Source: RU20A sp042610495
GTDB taxonomy: Bacteria > Pseudomonadota > Alphaproteobacteria > Rhizobiales > Rhizobiaceae
Assembly (NCBI RefSeq): GCF_042610495.1
Contig: NZ_JBHGAP010000001.1
Span: 1,364,001-1,428,000, forward strand
DNA: 64,000 nucleotides
Reading direction: 5' to 3'
Positions 9,073 through 17,102 of this stretch are shown in pieces; the first letter of the stretch is position 1; the number at the start of each line of letters is the position of its first letter. The position numbers and the translations under genes are program-made. A model generated the notes under the pieces. That model did no database searches and was not told where the DNA came from. It saw only the letters and a program-made list of their open reading frames with translations.

Positions 9073-9627
9073 TTAGCCGCGCCGCCAGCCGATCTCGCCT
9101 TTCAGGCGCGGATGGACATTGTCCGCGAGGGGAACGACGAGCACGCGGGCCGGATCGACCGGACCGGGGAAGATGAGCGCATTCATCGCCACCCGTTCGA
9201 AGCCGAGCGGCATGTAGTAGGGACCGTCACCGATCAGCACGACGGCCTCCGATCCCTTGCGCCGGGCAGCATCGACAGCGATCCGCACCAGTTCGCGGCC
9301 GATGCCCTTGTTCTTGTGCGAGGGCCGCACCGCAAGCGGACCGAGAAGATGGCCCCGCACGCCGCCTGCCAGCACCGGCGTCATCCGCACCGATGCAATC
9401 GTCTCGCCGTCATCGGCGCAGATGAAGGACAGCGACCGGTCATGCGGCCCCTGCTCGCGGATACGCGCCGCCGCCCGGGCAAAACGGCCGGGCCCGAAGG
9501 CTTCTTCGTTGATGAGTTCGATGGCAGCGTCGTGCGACGCATCTTCCGTCAGATAGACGAGGTCGTGCTTGTGCATCATGAGCATGGTATCAGGAACCGG
9601 AAAGGCAGGACGAGAGGGTGCGGACAT
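9073..9627 (-). CDS. GNAT family N-acetyltransferase
   Basis: 184 residues from the MSAPSRP start at 9627; an 18-residue upstream extension is less likely because it is low-complexity. Shows the acetyl-CoA binding motif A as LAVRPSHKNKGIGRELVR (R/Q-x-x-G-x-G/A type, here N-K-G-I-G-R) around residues 120-137 and the late GNAT segment YYMPLGFERV. It acetylates an unknown amine. It resembles the YhbS-like N-acetyltransferases common in rhizobia. It is divergent from the glutathionyl-hydroquinone reductase gene. Confidence 0.85.
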   Translation of the reverse strand: MSAPSRPAFPVPDTMLMMHKHDLVYLTEDASHDAAIELINEEAFGPGRFARAAARIREQGPHDRSLSFICADDGETIASVRMTPVLAGGVRGHLLGPLAVRPSHKNKGIGRELVRIAVDAARRKGSEAVVLIGDGPYYMPLGFERVAMNALIFPGPVDPARVLVVPLADNVHPRLKGEIGWRRG

Positions 9628-9871
9628 GCGATCGCCCGTCGGGGCGTTGGCAGGGTCAGCGTCGTCGCAGGCTTCCGGCAATGATCATGGCGTGATCGGG
9701 TTCCTGAAGGGGTACGGCCGGCACGGCCTCACCTCAAAAGATGGTCGGAGGGCCGGATATCAGAAAATCGCTCTTCGTCAAAGCAAAAACGCATCGTTCA
9801 CCGAACGGACCCTATGCCCCGCCGACCGAACCGCTATCTTCGCGCCCAACGAATGAAGCGAGAGGAAGATC

Positions 9872-10855
9872 ATGGGCAAGCTTGTTGACGGCGTCTGGCA
9901 TGACGTCTGGTATGATACCGCCGCAACCAAGGGCCGCTTCGAGCGATCGAAGTCGCAGTTCCGCAACTTCGTCACCGCCGATGGCAGTGCCGGCCCGACG
10001 GGCGAAGCCGGTTTCAAGGCCGAAACCGGCCGCTACCATCTCTATGTCTCGCTCGCCTGCCCCTGGGCGCATCGCACGCTGATCTTCCGCAAGCTGAAGG
10101 GCCTGGAAGGGCTGATCGACGTGTCGATCGTCGATCCCCTGATGCTGGAAAACGGCTGGGAGTTCAAGGATCGTGACGGCGGCACGGCCGATCACCTCTT
10201 CGGCTCCGACTATCTCTGGCAGGTCTATACCCGCGCCGACGCCACCTATTCCGGCCGCGTGACGGTGCCCGTCCTCTGGGACAAACAGCGCCAGACGATC
10301 GTTTCGAACGAATCCGCCGAGATCATCCGCATGTTCAACAGCGCCTTCGACGGCCTGACCGGCAACGGCCTGGATTTTTACCCCGAACCGCTCCGCGCCG
10401 AGATCGACGCCCTGAACGCCCGCATCTATGACGACGTCAACAACGGCGTCTACAAGGCAGGCTTCGCGACGACGCAGGATGCCTACGAAGACGCCGTCAC
10501 GACGCTTTTCAAGACGCTGGACTGGTTGGAAGAGCACCTTGCCATGCGCCGCTACCTCACGGGCGATGCCATCACCGAAGCCGACTGGCGTCTCTTCACG
10601 ACACTGGTGCGCTTCGATCCCGTCTATGTTGGTCACTTCAAGTGCAACATCCGCCGCATCGCCGACTATCCGAACCTTTCCGGCTATCTGCGCGACCTCT
10701 ATCAGGTCGAGGGCGTGGCGGACACGGTCAACATGACGCACATCAAGCACCACTATTACCGCAGCCACAACACCATCAACCCGACCGGTATCGTGCCCGT
10801 TGGCCCGGAGCTTGCGCTTGATACCCCGCACGGTCGCGACACGATCGGCAGCTGA
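9872..10855 (+). CDS. yqjG: Glutathionyl-hydroquinone reductase (Ecm4/YqjG, xi-class GST)
   Basis: 327 residues, the usual length for this family. The catalytic Cys63 lies in the family motif CPWAHRT (63-69), and the C-terminal half has the conserved ITEADWRLFTTLVRFD block of xi-class glutathione transferases. These cytosolic enzymes reduce glutathionyl-hydroquinones with glutathione and handle quinone stress. The start is supported by the purine-rich GAGGAAGA eight bases upstream. It converges on the NUDIX gene with only five bases between them. Confidence 0.93.
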   Translation: MGKLVDGVWHDVWYDTAATKGRFERSKSQFRNFVTADGSAGPTGEAGFKAETGRYHLYVSLACPWAHRTLIFRKLKGLEGLIDVSIVDPLMLENGWEFKDRDGGTADHLFGSDYLWQVYTRADATYSGRVTVPVLWDKQRQTIVSNESAEIIRMFNSAFDGLTGNGLDFYPEPLRAEIDALNARIYDDVNNGVYKAGFATTQDAYEDAVTTLFKTLDWLEEHLAMRRYLTGDAITEADWRLFTTLVRFDPVYVGHFKCNIRRIADYPNLSGYLRDLYQVEGVADTVNMTHIKHHYYRSHNTINPTGIVPVGPELALDTPHGRDTIGS

Positions 10856-10860
10856 AGGCC

Positions 10861-11352
10861 TTACCAGACATCGTCGCGCGGGGCGTAGCCCATCAGTTCG
10901 ACGAGCCGGCGTCGCGTGGCATAGGTTGTATCCTCCGGCAAATCTTCCAGCGAGAAGAAGCCGGTCTCGACAATTTCGGCATCCGGCTTGCGTGGACCGG
11001 TCTGGGTGACGCCGTCGCACCGATAGAAGAGCACATGGTCGCGCTTGCTGGTCAGACGGTTGTAGTAGACGTGAACCAGGACGGGGGGCGCACCAAATTC
11101 AAGGTTGCCCTCCTCCTTCAATTCCTTCGCAAGCGCATCCAGCGCCGTCTCCCCGCGCTCGACGCCACCGCCCGGCATGTGCCAGCCGTCCACATAGCTG
11201 TGGCGGACCAGGAAGAGTTCCCCCTGCTCATTGAAACAGGCCGCACGCACACCAATCGTCATGCCGCGTGTCAGGAAGAAATACGAATGCAAGGCCTTCG
11301 TCAGCAGGCGCTTGCGCCAGCTGCGCCTCTCGGGCGGCACTTCATCAGCCAC
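10861..11352 (-). CDS. NUDIX hydrolase
   Basis: 163 residues with a complete NUDIX box at residues 62-84 (G-x5-E68-x7-K76-E77-x2-E80-E81-G82). The invariant Arg of the box is replaced by Lys76; the metal-binding glutamates are kept, so hydrolysis is still expected. A basic, hydrophobic N-terminus (LLTKALHSYFFLTRGMTIGV) precedes the domain and may be a peripheral membrane contact. The substrate (some nucleoside diphosphate-X) is unknown. Single gene, convergent with yqjG. Confidence 0.88.
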   Translation of the reverse strand: MADEVPPERRSWRKRLLTKALHSYFFLTRGMTIGVRAACFNEQGELFLVRHSYVDGWHMPGGGVERGETALDALAKELKEEGNLEFGAPPVLVHVYYNRLTSKRDHVLFYRCDGVTQTGPRKPDAEIVETGFFSLEDLPEDTTYATRRRLVELMGYAPRDDVW

Positions 11353-11688
11353 TTGAACGACCTCCCTTAAACCCGCAAAGCAACGGGATATGCTTTTATC
11401 GTCTAATTGTCACATATATCAATTAACCGCACAATCCATGGGTGTTCGGGAATACGGAAAGCAGCCTGAAGTCAGGCGCGCAGCCTTAATGATTTCTATT
11501 TCGGGCCGGTTGGCGTTAACGGTTCCGGATCACTTGATCGTCCATGCTGGCGTGACCGTGTCAGGCAAGATCGGCCACCGAACAACCAGGCTTGCATTCC
11601 TGGGACAGCCATGCGCCTTGACGGCTTTTTGAGGGCAGCGTTTCGATTTCGCTCTCGGTTTCGGCGCAGGCTGCGCTAGGTAGGTCTG
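11353..11688. other. Intergenic region between divergent NUDIX and phosphoesterase genes
   Basis: 336 bases with an AT-rich centre (11392-11440) that probably holds the two divergent promoters. An 80-codon open frame at 11390-11632 has no ribosome site and atypical composition and is not considered real. No RNA gene recognised. Confidence 0.5.
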
Positions 11689-12597
11689 ATGTTCAAGCTC
11701 GCCCATATTTCCGATGTCCATCTCGGCCCCCTGCCCCGCCTCACGGTTCGTGAACTCGCCTCCAAGCGGATCACAGGCTTCTTCAACTGGCACCGCAACC
11801 GGCGCCGGCAGATGTTCGGCGACACGTTGGCAAGCGTTCTCGCCGATATCGAGACGAAGGATCCGGACCACCTCGTCATCACCGGCGACCTCGTCAACCT
11901 CGCCTCCGGCCGCGAGATCACGGCTGTCACGGACTGGCTGGCGGCGGCCGGCAAGCCGGACATGATCTCGCTGGTACCAGGCAATCACGATGCCTACGTC
12001 CCCGGTGCCTATGAGCGCACGACGGCCGCCTGGTATCCCTACATGCGCGGCGACATCGCGCCCGAAAGTGCCGCCGATATCGAGCATTGCTTCCCCTATC
12101 TGCGCGTGCGCGGCCAAGTCGCCATCATCGGTTGCTCGACGGCGGTCGCAACGCCGCCCTTTGCGGCCAGCGGCTATTTTGGCCGGCGGCAGGCCCGCGA
12201 GACGGTCAACATGCTGCGGGCCACCGGCGAGGCCGGCCTTTTCCGCGTCGTGCTGATCCACCACCCGCCGATCCGCGGCGCCACCTCCATGCACAAGCGC
12301 ATGCTCGGCATCCGTCGCTTTGCCGCGACCGTCAGGGCTGGCGGCGCAGAACTCGTGCTGCACGGCCACACCCATCTCAACACGGTCTACAGCCTGAAGG
12401 GCCAGACCGGAAACGTGCCGGTTGTCGGCATCTCCTCGGCATCCCAGGGGCCGGGCGGCCACAAGCCGCCGGCGGGCTACAACCTCTTCACCATCACCGG
12501 CAGTCCAGGCCACTGGCAGGTGCTCCGCGAGCGCCACGAAATGATGCCGGATGGCGTCACGCTGAGGCTGGCGGAAACCACGCGCTTTTCCGGATGA
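11689..12597 (+). CDS. Calcineurin-like metallophosphoesterase
   Basis: 302 residues. All dinuclear-metal motifs of the calcineurin superfamily are present in order: D9-x-H11 (ISDVHLG), G66-D67 (ITGDLVN), G-N-H-D at 98-101 and H-G-H-T-H at about 225-229. Cytosolic, no signal peptide. The organisation resembles class III cyclic-nucleotide phosphodiesterases (CpdA-like) and related phosphoesterases; the substrate cannot be decided. Single gene, divergent from the NUDIX hydrolase gene. Confidence 0.9.
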   Translation: MFKLAHISDVHLGPLPRLTVRELASKRITGFFNWHRNRRRQMFGDTLASVLADIETKDPDHLVITGDLVNLASGREITAVTDWLAAAGKPDMISLVPGNHDAYVPGAYERTTAAWYPYMRGDIAPESAADIEHCFPYLRVRGQVAIIGCSTAVATPPFAASGYFGRRQARETVNMLRATGEAGLFRVVLIHHPPIRGATSMHKRMLGIRRFAATVRAGGAELVLHGHTHLNTVYSLKGQTGNVPVVGISSASQGPGGHKPPAGYNLFTITGSPGHWQVLRERHEMMPDGVTLRLAETTRFSG

Positions 12598-12755
12598 AGC
12601 GGGATTCTCGGTCGATCGACAAAAATTGGAATAAATCCACGAATAATCGACATGCCCTATCCGTTCCTCCTGTAACGGCGCTAGACTGGCGCCGGGAGCC
12701 TGCCCCGCAGACCCGCGCGCCGCACGGGTTGCTTCGTCAGAATAGGGAACCGCAC

Positions 12756-13307
12756 ATGCTGAAAACCCGTAATTTTGCCGCCACCATCCTGGCAGGCGCC
12801 GCTGCCATCGCCTTTGCGGGCAGCGCTTTTGCCGCCGGTGAAGACACCTCCAAGCCGCCGGAAGAAACCAAGACCACCACCGAATGCAAGGACGGCAAGG
12901 TCTGGGACGAAGCCAAGAAGGAATGCGTCGATCCCAAGAAGAGCGATCTCAGCGACGACATCCTCTTCAAGGCCGCGCGCGAAATGGCCTATGCCGGCCA
13001 GTACGAGAATTCGCTGAAGGTGCTGGACGCCGTCCGCGACCAGAACAGCGCCCGCGTGCTGAACTATCGCGGCTACGCCAACCGCAAGGCCGGCCGCATG
13101 GAAATCGGCATGGACTATTACCGCAAGGCGCTGGCTGTCGACGCCAACTACATCCTCGCCCGTTCCTACATGGGTCAGGCGCTCGTCGAACAGGGCCGCA
13201 TCGAGGAAGCCAAGGCGCAGCTGATCGAGATCCGCGACCGCGGCGGCGAAAACACCTGGGCCTATCAAGCGCTGTTCAAGACACTCGGCGGCGAACGCCA
13301 GTACTGA
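12756..13307 (+). CDS. Exported tetratricopeptide repeat protein
   Basis: 183 residues. The signal peptide (about 1-26, hydrophobic core ILAGAAAIAFAG ending SAFAAGE) is followed by a short segment rich in Lys/Thr/Glu with a Cys pair (ECKDGKVWDEAKKEC), then about three TPR motifs from residue 70 on (MAYAGQYENSLKVL, YRGYANRKAGRMEIGMDYYRKAL, YMGQALVEQGRIEEA). Predicted periplasmic scaffold. The start at 12756 is chosen because the upstream in-frame extension overlaps the phosphoesterase gene in another frame and would destroy the signal peptide. Function unknown. Confidence 0.87.
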   Translation: MLKTRNFAATILAGAAAIAFAGSAFAAGEDTSKPPEETKTTTECKDGKVWDEAKKECVDPKKSDLSDDILFKAAREMAYAGQYENSLKVLDAVRDQNSARVLNYRGYANRKAGRMEIGMDYYRKALAVDANYILARSYMGQALVEQGRIEEAKAQLIEIRDRGGENTWAYQALFKTLGGERQY

Positions 13308-13627
13308 GCGACAGACACTTCCGCTACGATTGCGCGCGCCTCTCGAGGGAGGCGCGGTTCCACCTAGCAGGGCGTGATCGCGCGGGCGCCCGCACCCGCG
13401 AAATCTGCGGATGGCTTCGGCTTACCGTCTTGCGAAGCAGGGACGAACGTCCCATAACGCTTCGACCCGCCTGATTGATGACCGCAGCCCGGATCGGAAG
13501 ACCTCGTCCCCTCCGCGCCTGCGGCGCAGCACAGGGCGGTCCGGAAAGAGGGTCGCGCCCTTCAAGGCGGCTTTTCTTCCGGAAAGGCGAATAAGACGGC
13601 CTCCTGGCCCGTTCCTGTGGAAGAGCG
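13308..13627. other. Intergenic region before the ECF sigma gene, with a GC hairpin
   Basis: 320 bases. An 8-bp perfect stem (CGCGCCTC / GAGGCGCG, 13335-13356) lies 28 bases after the TPR stop and may be its terminator, though without a clear T-run. No GGAAC/CGTT promoter of the general-stress EcfG type was found upstream of the sigma gene. No ORF is convincing. Confidence 0.45.
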
Positions 13628-14146
13628 ATGCGTTCAGCGGTGGAACCGAACGACTTCAGACGCGAGCTGGTCAGCCTGCTGCCCAAGCTGCGCCGGTTTG
13701 CCCTGTCGCTGACCCGCAATGCGACTGATGCGGACGATCTGGTACAGGAGGCCTGCGAGCGGGCCATCACCCGCCACCATCTCTGGAATGGCGAGGGACG
13801 CCTGGAAAGCTGGGTCTACGCGCTGACGCGGAACCTGTGGGTGGATGAGGTGCGCAAGCGCAAGGTCCGCGCCGGCACCGGCCTTGTTGCCGCCGAGGAG
13901 CAGGACGAACTGGTGGTGGATGCGGCCGGCGAAAAGGCCGTCTATGCCAACCAGATCCAGAAAATGATCCTGTCCATGCCGGACGGGCTCGCCAGCGTCT
14001 TCGTGCTGGTCAATGTGGAAGGCCATAGCTACCGGGAAGCCGCCGATATTCTCGGCATCCCGATCGGCACCGTGATGAGCCGCCTGTCGGCCGCCCGCAT
14101 CCGGCTGGCGGCGATGATTGAGAAGAACACGGAAAGGAGGGCCTGA
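13628..14146 (+). CDS. ECF-type RNA polymerase sigma factor
   Basis: 172 residues with sigma-70 region 2 (LRRFALSLTRNATDADDLVQEACERA, about residues 20-45, and ESWVYALTRNLWVDEVRKR) and region 4 (MPDGLASVFVLVNVEGHSYREAADILGIPIGTVMSRLSAAR, about 118-158) but no regions 1 or 3. It therefore recruits RNA polymerase to a dedicated stress regulon. It is followed after three bases by a membrane anti-sigma gene, so activity is probably released by an envelope signal. The signal and regulon are unknown. Confidence 0.93.
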   Translation: MRSAVEPNDFRRELVSLLPKLRRFALSLTRNATDADDLVQEACERAITRHHLWNGEGRLESWVYALTRNLWVDEVRKRKVRAGTGLVAAEEQDELVVDAAGEKAVYANQIQKMILSMPDGLASVFVLVNVEGHSYREAADILGIPIGTVMSRLSAARIRLAAMIEKNTERRA

Positions 14147-14149
14147 GCC

Positions 14150-14986
14150 TTGCTGAATACCAAGGGTCTTGCCCTCGAAGTCCGTCTCTCGGCCTATCTG
14201 GATGGCGAACTCGGCGATGCCGAACGCCGGGAACTCGACGATCTCCTGACACGCAGCGACGAAGCCCGACAGATCCTCGATACGCTGAAGGCCGGCAGCG
14301 CCTTCGGAAACACCGCCTTCCAGGATTTCCTGCACGATCCCGTGCCGCTCAACGTCGTGCGCCGCATCAAGCAGGGGAGCGCCAGCGTCTCCCCGGCCGG
14401 AGAGCGCATCGTCGAGGCACGCACGTCCGCAGCCAACGCCAAGCTCTGGCCGCGGGCGCTGGCCGCTTCGCTGGCGCTCCTGCTCTTCGGCGGAACGGCC
14501 GGCTACATTATCGGCAGCAAGCAGGGCGGCCTTTCGGACCTGCCCCAGACGGCCGCCGCGTCGCGCGGCTGGCTTGACGAAATCGCCGACTACCACCGCA
14601 TCTACGCCAGCCAGCGAGACCATCTGGTGGAGCTCGCCGCTGATGAAAAGCCGCAGATCGAGAGCTGGCTGAACGCCAGCGTCGGCGTGCCCTTCCGCAT
14701 TCCCGATCTCACAAGCCGCGGCCTCGCCTTTCAGGGCGCCCGCCTGCTGGTGGTGCAGGGCAAGCCCGTCGCGCAACTGATGTATCGCGATCAGGAAGGC
14801 GATGTGATCGGCTTCTGCTTCCTGCGCAACTCGGACAACACATCCGTCACCGATCCCAAGGAAGACATCCGCGACGATCTCGCTCTGATCTCCTGGAAAA
14901 AGCCCGGTGCCTCCTTCGTGATCGTCGGCCCATCATCCGATGCGGCGCTGCAAGCCATCGCCTCCGACATATCCCAGGAAATCTGA
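14150..14986 (+). CDS. Membrane anti-sigma factor without zinc motif
   Basis: 278 residues. The N-terminal cytosolic region (1-95) begins with the anti-sigma-like LSAYLDGELGDAERREL helix; one transmembrane helix is at about 99-122 (ALAASLALLLFGGTAGYIIG) and the rest is periplasmic. The His-x3-Cys-x2-Cys motif of ZAS-type anti-sigma domains is absent. The start is TTG at 14150: AAGGAGG lies nine bases upstream and no ATG fits. Three bases separate it from the sigma gene, so the pair is one operon. It should sequester the ECF factor at the inner membrane. Confidence 0.85.
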   Translation: MLNTKGLALEVRLSAYLDGELGDAERRELDDLLTRSDEARQILDTLKAGSAFGNTAFQDFLHDPVPLNVVRRIKQGSASVSPAGERIVEARTSAANAKLWPRALAASLALLLFGGTAGYIIGSKQGGLSDLPQTAAASRGWLDEIADYHRIYASQRDHLVELAADEKPQIESWLNASVGVPFRIPDLTSRGLAFQGARLLVVQGKPVAQLMYRDQEGDVIGFCFLRNSDNTSVTDPKEDIRDDLALISWKKPGASFVIVGPSSDAALQAIASDISQEI

Positions 14987-15007
14987 TCCCGCCGGAAAGT
15001 GACGCAC

Positions 15008-15036
15008 AAAAAATCCCCGGCCCGAAAGCCGAGGAT
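15008..15036 (-). terminator. Rho-independent terminator of leuA
   Basis: Read on the minus strand: a 9-bp stem (ATCCTCGGC / GCCGGGGAT, one G-U pair) with a 6-base loop, followed directly by TTTTT. It lies 28 bases beyond the leuA stop codon. It also separates leuA from the convergent anti-sigma gene. Confidence 0.9.
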
Positions 15037-15063
15037 CTCGATTGTGTCAGTCTCTGAAAGCCC

Positions 15064-16782
15064 TCAGGCCTTGCGGGCCTGCGCCTGCAGCACGAGGTTG
15101 GCGGCAGACACGATCGCCTCGAGCGAAGCGGCGACGATGTTGGTGTTGATGCCCACGCCGAACAGCTTGCCGCCGGGATGCTCCACCTCGACATAGGCAA
15201 TGGCCGCCGCATTCGAGCCGTGTTGCAGCGAGTGCTCGGAATAGTCTGCCACCGACAGGTCGATGCCGAGATAGATGGAGAGCGCATTGATGAAGCCGTC
15301 GATCGGCCCCGTCCCCTTGCCCTCGATGCGCTTCACCTCGCCATTGTCGGTGATCTCGGCTGCGACCACGCGTACGCCCCGGTGATCCTTGTCGGCCGGA
15401 TAGGTGTGGTGATCGACGAATTTCAGCCGCGCGCCGGGCTGCTCCACATAGCGCTCGAGGAAGCGGCCATGTATGCGCTTCGACGGCAGCTCGACGCCCT
15501 CTTCGTCCGTGATGCGCTGGATGTCCTCGCGGAACTCCACCTGCAGGTTGCGCGGCAGGTTGATGCCGTAGTCTTCCTGCAGGATATAGGCGATGCCGCC
15601 CTTGCCGGACTGCGAGTTGATGCGGATGATCGCCTCGTAGGAACGGCCCACGTCCTGCGGGTCGATCGGCAGATAGGGCACTTCCCACAAGGGCTTGTTG
15701 GCCTTGCGCAGCGCCTTCATGCCCTTGTTGATGGCGTCCTGGTGCGAGCCGGAGAAGGCCGTGTAGACCAGCTCGCCGACGTAAGGATGGCGCTCGGGGA
15801 TCGTCATCTCGTTGGAATATTCGTAGACGGCCTTGATCCGCTCGATGTCGGAGCAGTCCAGCCCCGGATCGACCCCTTGCGTGTACATGTTGAGCGCCAG
15901 CGTCACCACGTCCACATTGCCGGTGCGCTCGCCATTGCCGAACAGCGTGCCTTCCACGCGATCGGCGCCGGCCATCAGGCCGAGTTCGGTGGCGGCAATG
16001 CCCGTGCCGCGGTCATTGTGCGGGTGGAGCGAGACGATGACGTTCTCGCGGTTGTCGAGGTTGCGGCACATCCACTCGATCTGGTCGGCATGGATGTTCG
16101 GCGTCGACATCTCGACGGTGGAGGGCAGGTTGAGGATCAGCTTGTTGGCGGCCGTGGGCTTCACGATCTCGGTGACGGCGTTGCAGATCTCCAGCGCCAC
16201 TTCCAGCTCCGTGCCGGTGAAGCTTTCCGGCGAATACTGGAAGCGGTAGTCGCCGCCGGCCTTGGCGGCCATGTCCATGATCATCTTGGCGGCGTCGGTA
16301 GCGATCTGCTTGATGCCGGCCACATCCTTGCCGAACACGACGCGGCGCTGCAATTCGCTGGTGGAATTGTAGAAATGGATGATCGGGCGGCGGGCGCCCT
16401 CCAAGGCCTCGAAGGTGCGGGTGATCAGCTCGGGCCGGCACTGCACCAGCACCTGCAGCGACACATCGTCGGGCACATTGCCCTCTTCCACGCACCAGCG
16501 GGCGAAGTCGAAGTCGGTCTGCGAGGCCGAGGGGAAGCCGATCTCGATTTCCTTGAAGCCCATGTCGAGGAGCAGCTGGAACATGCGGGCCTTGCGGTCA
16601 TGGCCCATCGGGTTGACCAGCGCCTGATTGCCGTCGCGCAGGTCCACCGAGCACCAGATCGGCGCCTTGTCGATCACCTTCGACGGCCACTGGCGATCGG
16701 GCAGGTTGATCTGCGGATAGGGCTGATACTTGGTGGCAGCCTCGGGCATGCCCTGCTTGGGAGTATGGCTCTTCTGGATCAT
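15064..16782 (-). CDS. leuA: 2-isopropylmalate synthase
   Basis: 572 residues of the long LeuA type: the catalytic TIM barrel opens with the HMGL-family motif VDLRDGNQAL, HPHNDRGTG supplies metal ligands, and the C-terminal leucine-binding regulatory domain (about 430-572) is present. It condenses acetyl-CoA and 2-oxoisovalerate, the first committed step of leucine synthesis, and is feedback-inhibited by leucine. ATG 16782 (MIQKSH) is preferred; a GTG at 16791 would add three residues. Transcription comes through a leader with a peptide rich in Leu codons (16934-17005), so attenuation is likely. Confidence 0.95.
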   Translation of the reverse strand: MIQKSHTPKQGMPEAATKYQPYPQINLPDRQWPSKVIDKAPIWCSVDLRDGNQALVNPMGHDRKARMFQLLLDMGFKEIEIGFPSASQTDFDFARWCVEEGNVPDDVSLQVLVQCRPELITRTFEALEGARRPIIHFYNSTSELQRRVVFGKDVAGIKQIATDAAKMIMDMAAKAGGDYRFQYSPESFTGTELEVALEICNAVTEIVKPTAANKLILNLPSTVEMSTPNIHADQIEWMCRNLDNRENVIVSLHPHNDRGTGIAATELGLMAGADRVEGTLFGNGERTGNVDVVTLALNMYTQGVDPGLDCSDIERIKAVYEYSNEMTIPERHPYVGELVYTAFSGSHQDAINKGMKALRKANKPLWEVPYLPIDPQDVGRSYEAIIRINSQSGKGGIAYILQEDYGINLPRNLQVEFREDIQRITDEEGVELPSKRIHGRFLERYVEQPGARLKFVDHHTYPADKDHRGVRVVAAEITDNGEVKRIEGKGTGPIDGFINALSIYLGIDLSVADYSEHSLQHGSNAAAIAYVEVEHPGGKLFGVGINTNIVAASLEAIVSAANLVLQAQARKA

Positions 16783-16891
16783 GGTTCTCACGTCTCTTCA
16801 GTCTCGACCGCCGGGCTGAGATAGCCGATACGTCTGGCTTTTGCGACGGAAATCGGCTGCGGGCGGAAAGGGTTTTGATGGGGTTTGTTCA

Positions 16892-16951
16892 AGGAGCGAT
16901 TGCCGGCTGGCTTCATCGGCCGCCGGGCGCTCCTCAGGAAACCCGGCAACC
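16892..16951 (-). promoter_or_regulatory. Alternative base-pairing region of the leuA leader
   Basis: On the minus strand, GGTTGCCGG (16951-16943, just after the Leu codons) can pair with CCGGCAATC (16906-16898), whereas AGGAGCG (16934-16928) can pair with CGCTCCT (16898-16892). The two pairings share bases and cannot fully coexist, as expected for an attenuator switch. No classical T-run follows, so the end point may be translational or factor-dependent. Structure inferred by eye only. Confidence 0.5.
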
Positions 16952-17005
16952 GCGCGTAAGGCCGAGAAGAAGAAGCGAGGAAACAGCACGCGCGCCCGCG
17001 CTCAT
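16934..17005 (-). CDS. leuL: leu leader peptide (four tandem Leu codons)
   Basis: A 23-codon ORF whose product is MSAGARAVSSLLLL followed by GLTRGCRVS. Codons 11-14 are four consecutive Leu codons and codon 16 is a fifth; it ends 152 bases before leuA on the same strand. Leader peptides of this kind control leu genes in many proteobacteria: ribosome stalling at Leu codons during starvation changes the downstream RNA fold. No Shine-Dalgarno is obvious. Recognised by codon pattern and position, not by similarity. Confidence 0.75.
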   Translation of the reverse strand: MSAGARAVSSLLLLGLTRGCRVS

Positions 17006-17102
17006 GCCGGAGACGGCAGGCGCAAAACGGATCGCAATGGTCGGCGCGGTGATCATGCCCATCGATATATCGGCTGATTCGAAAAAGCGCAAGGCGCTCC
17101 CC

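Noticed and set aside
11390..11632. Small ORF in the NUDIX/phosphoesterase intergenic region
   Set aside because: No Shine-Dalgarno, atypical residues, overlaps the probable divergent promoters.
12087..12755. Upstream in-frame extension of the TPR protein into the phosphoesterase gene
   Set aside because: The metallophosphoesterase frame is clearly coding here and the TPR protein has a proper signal peptide at 12756.
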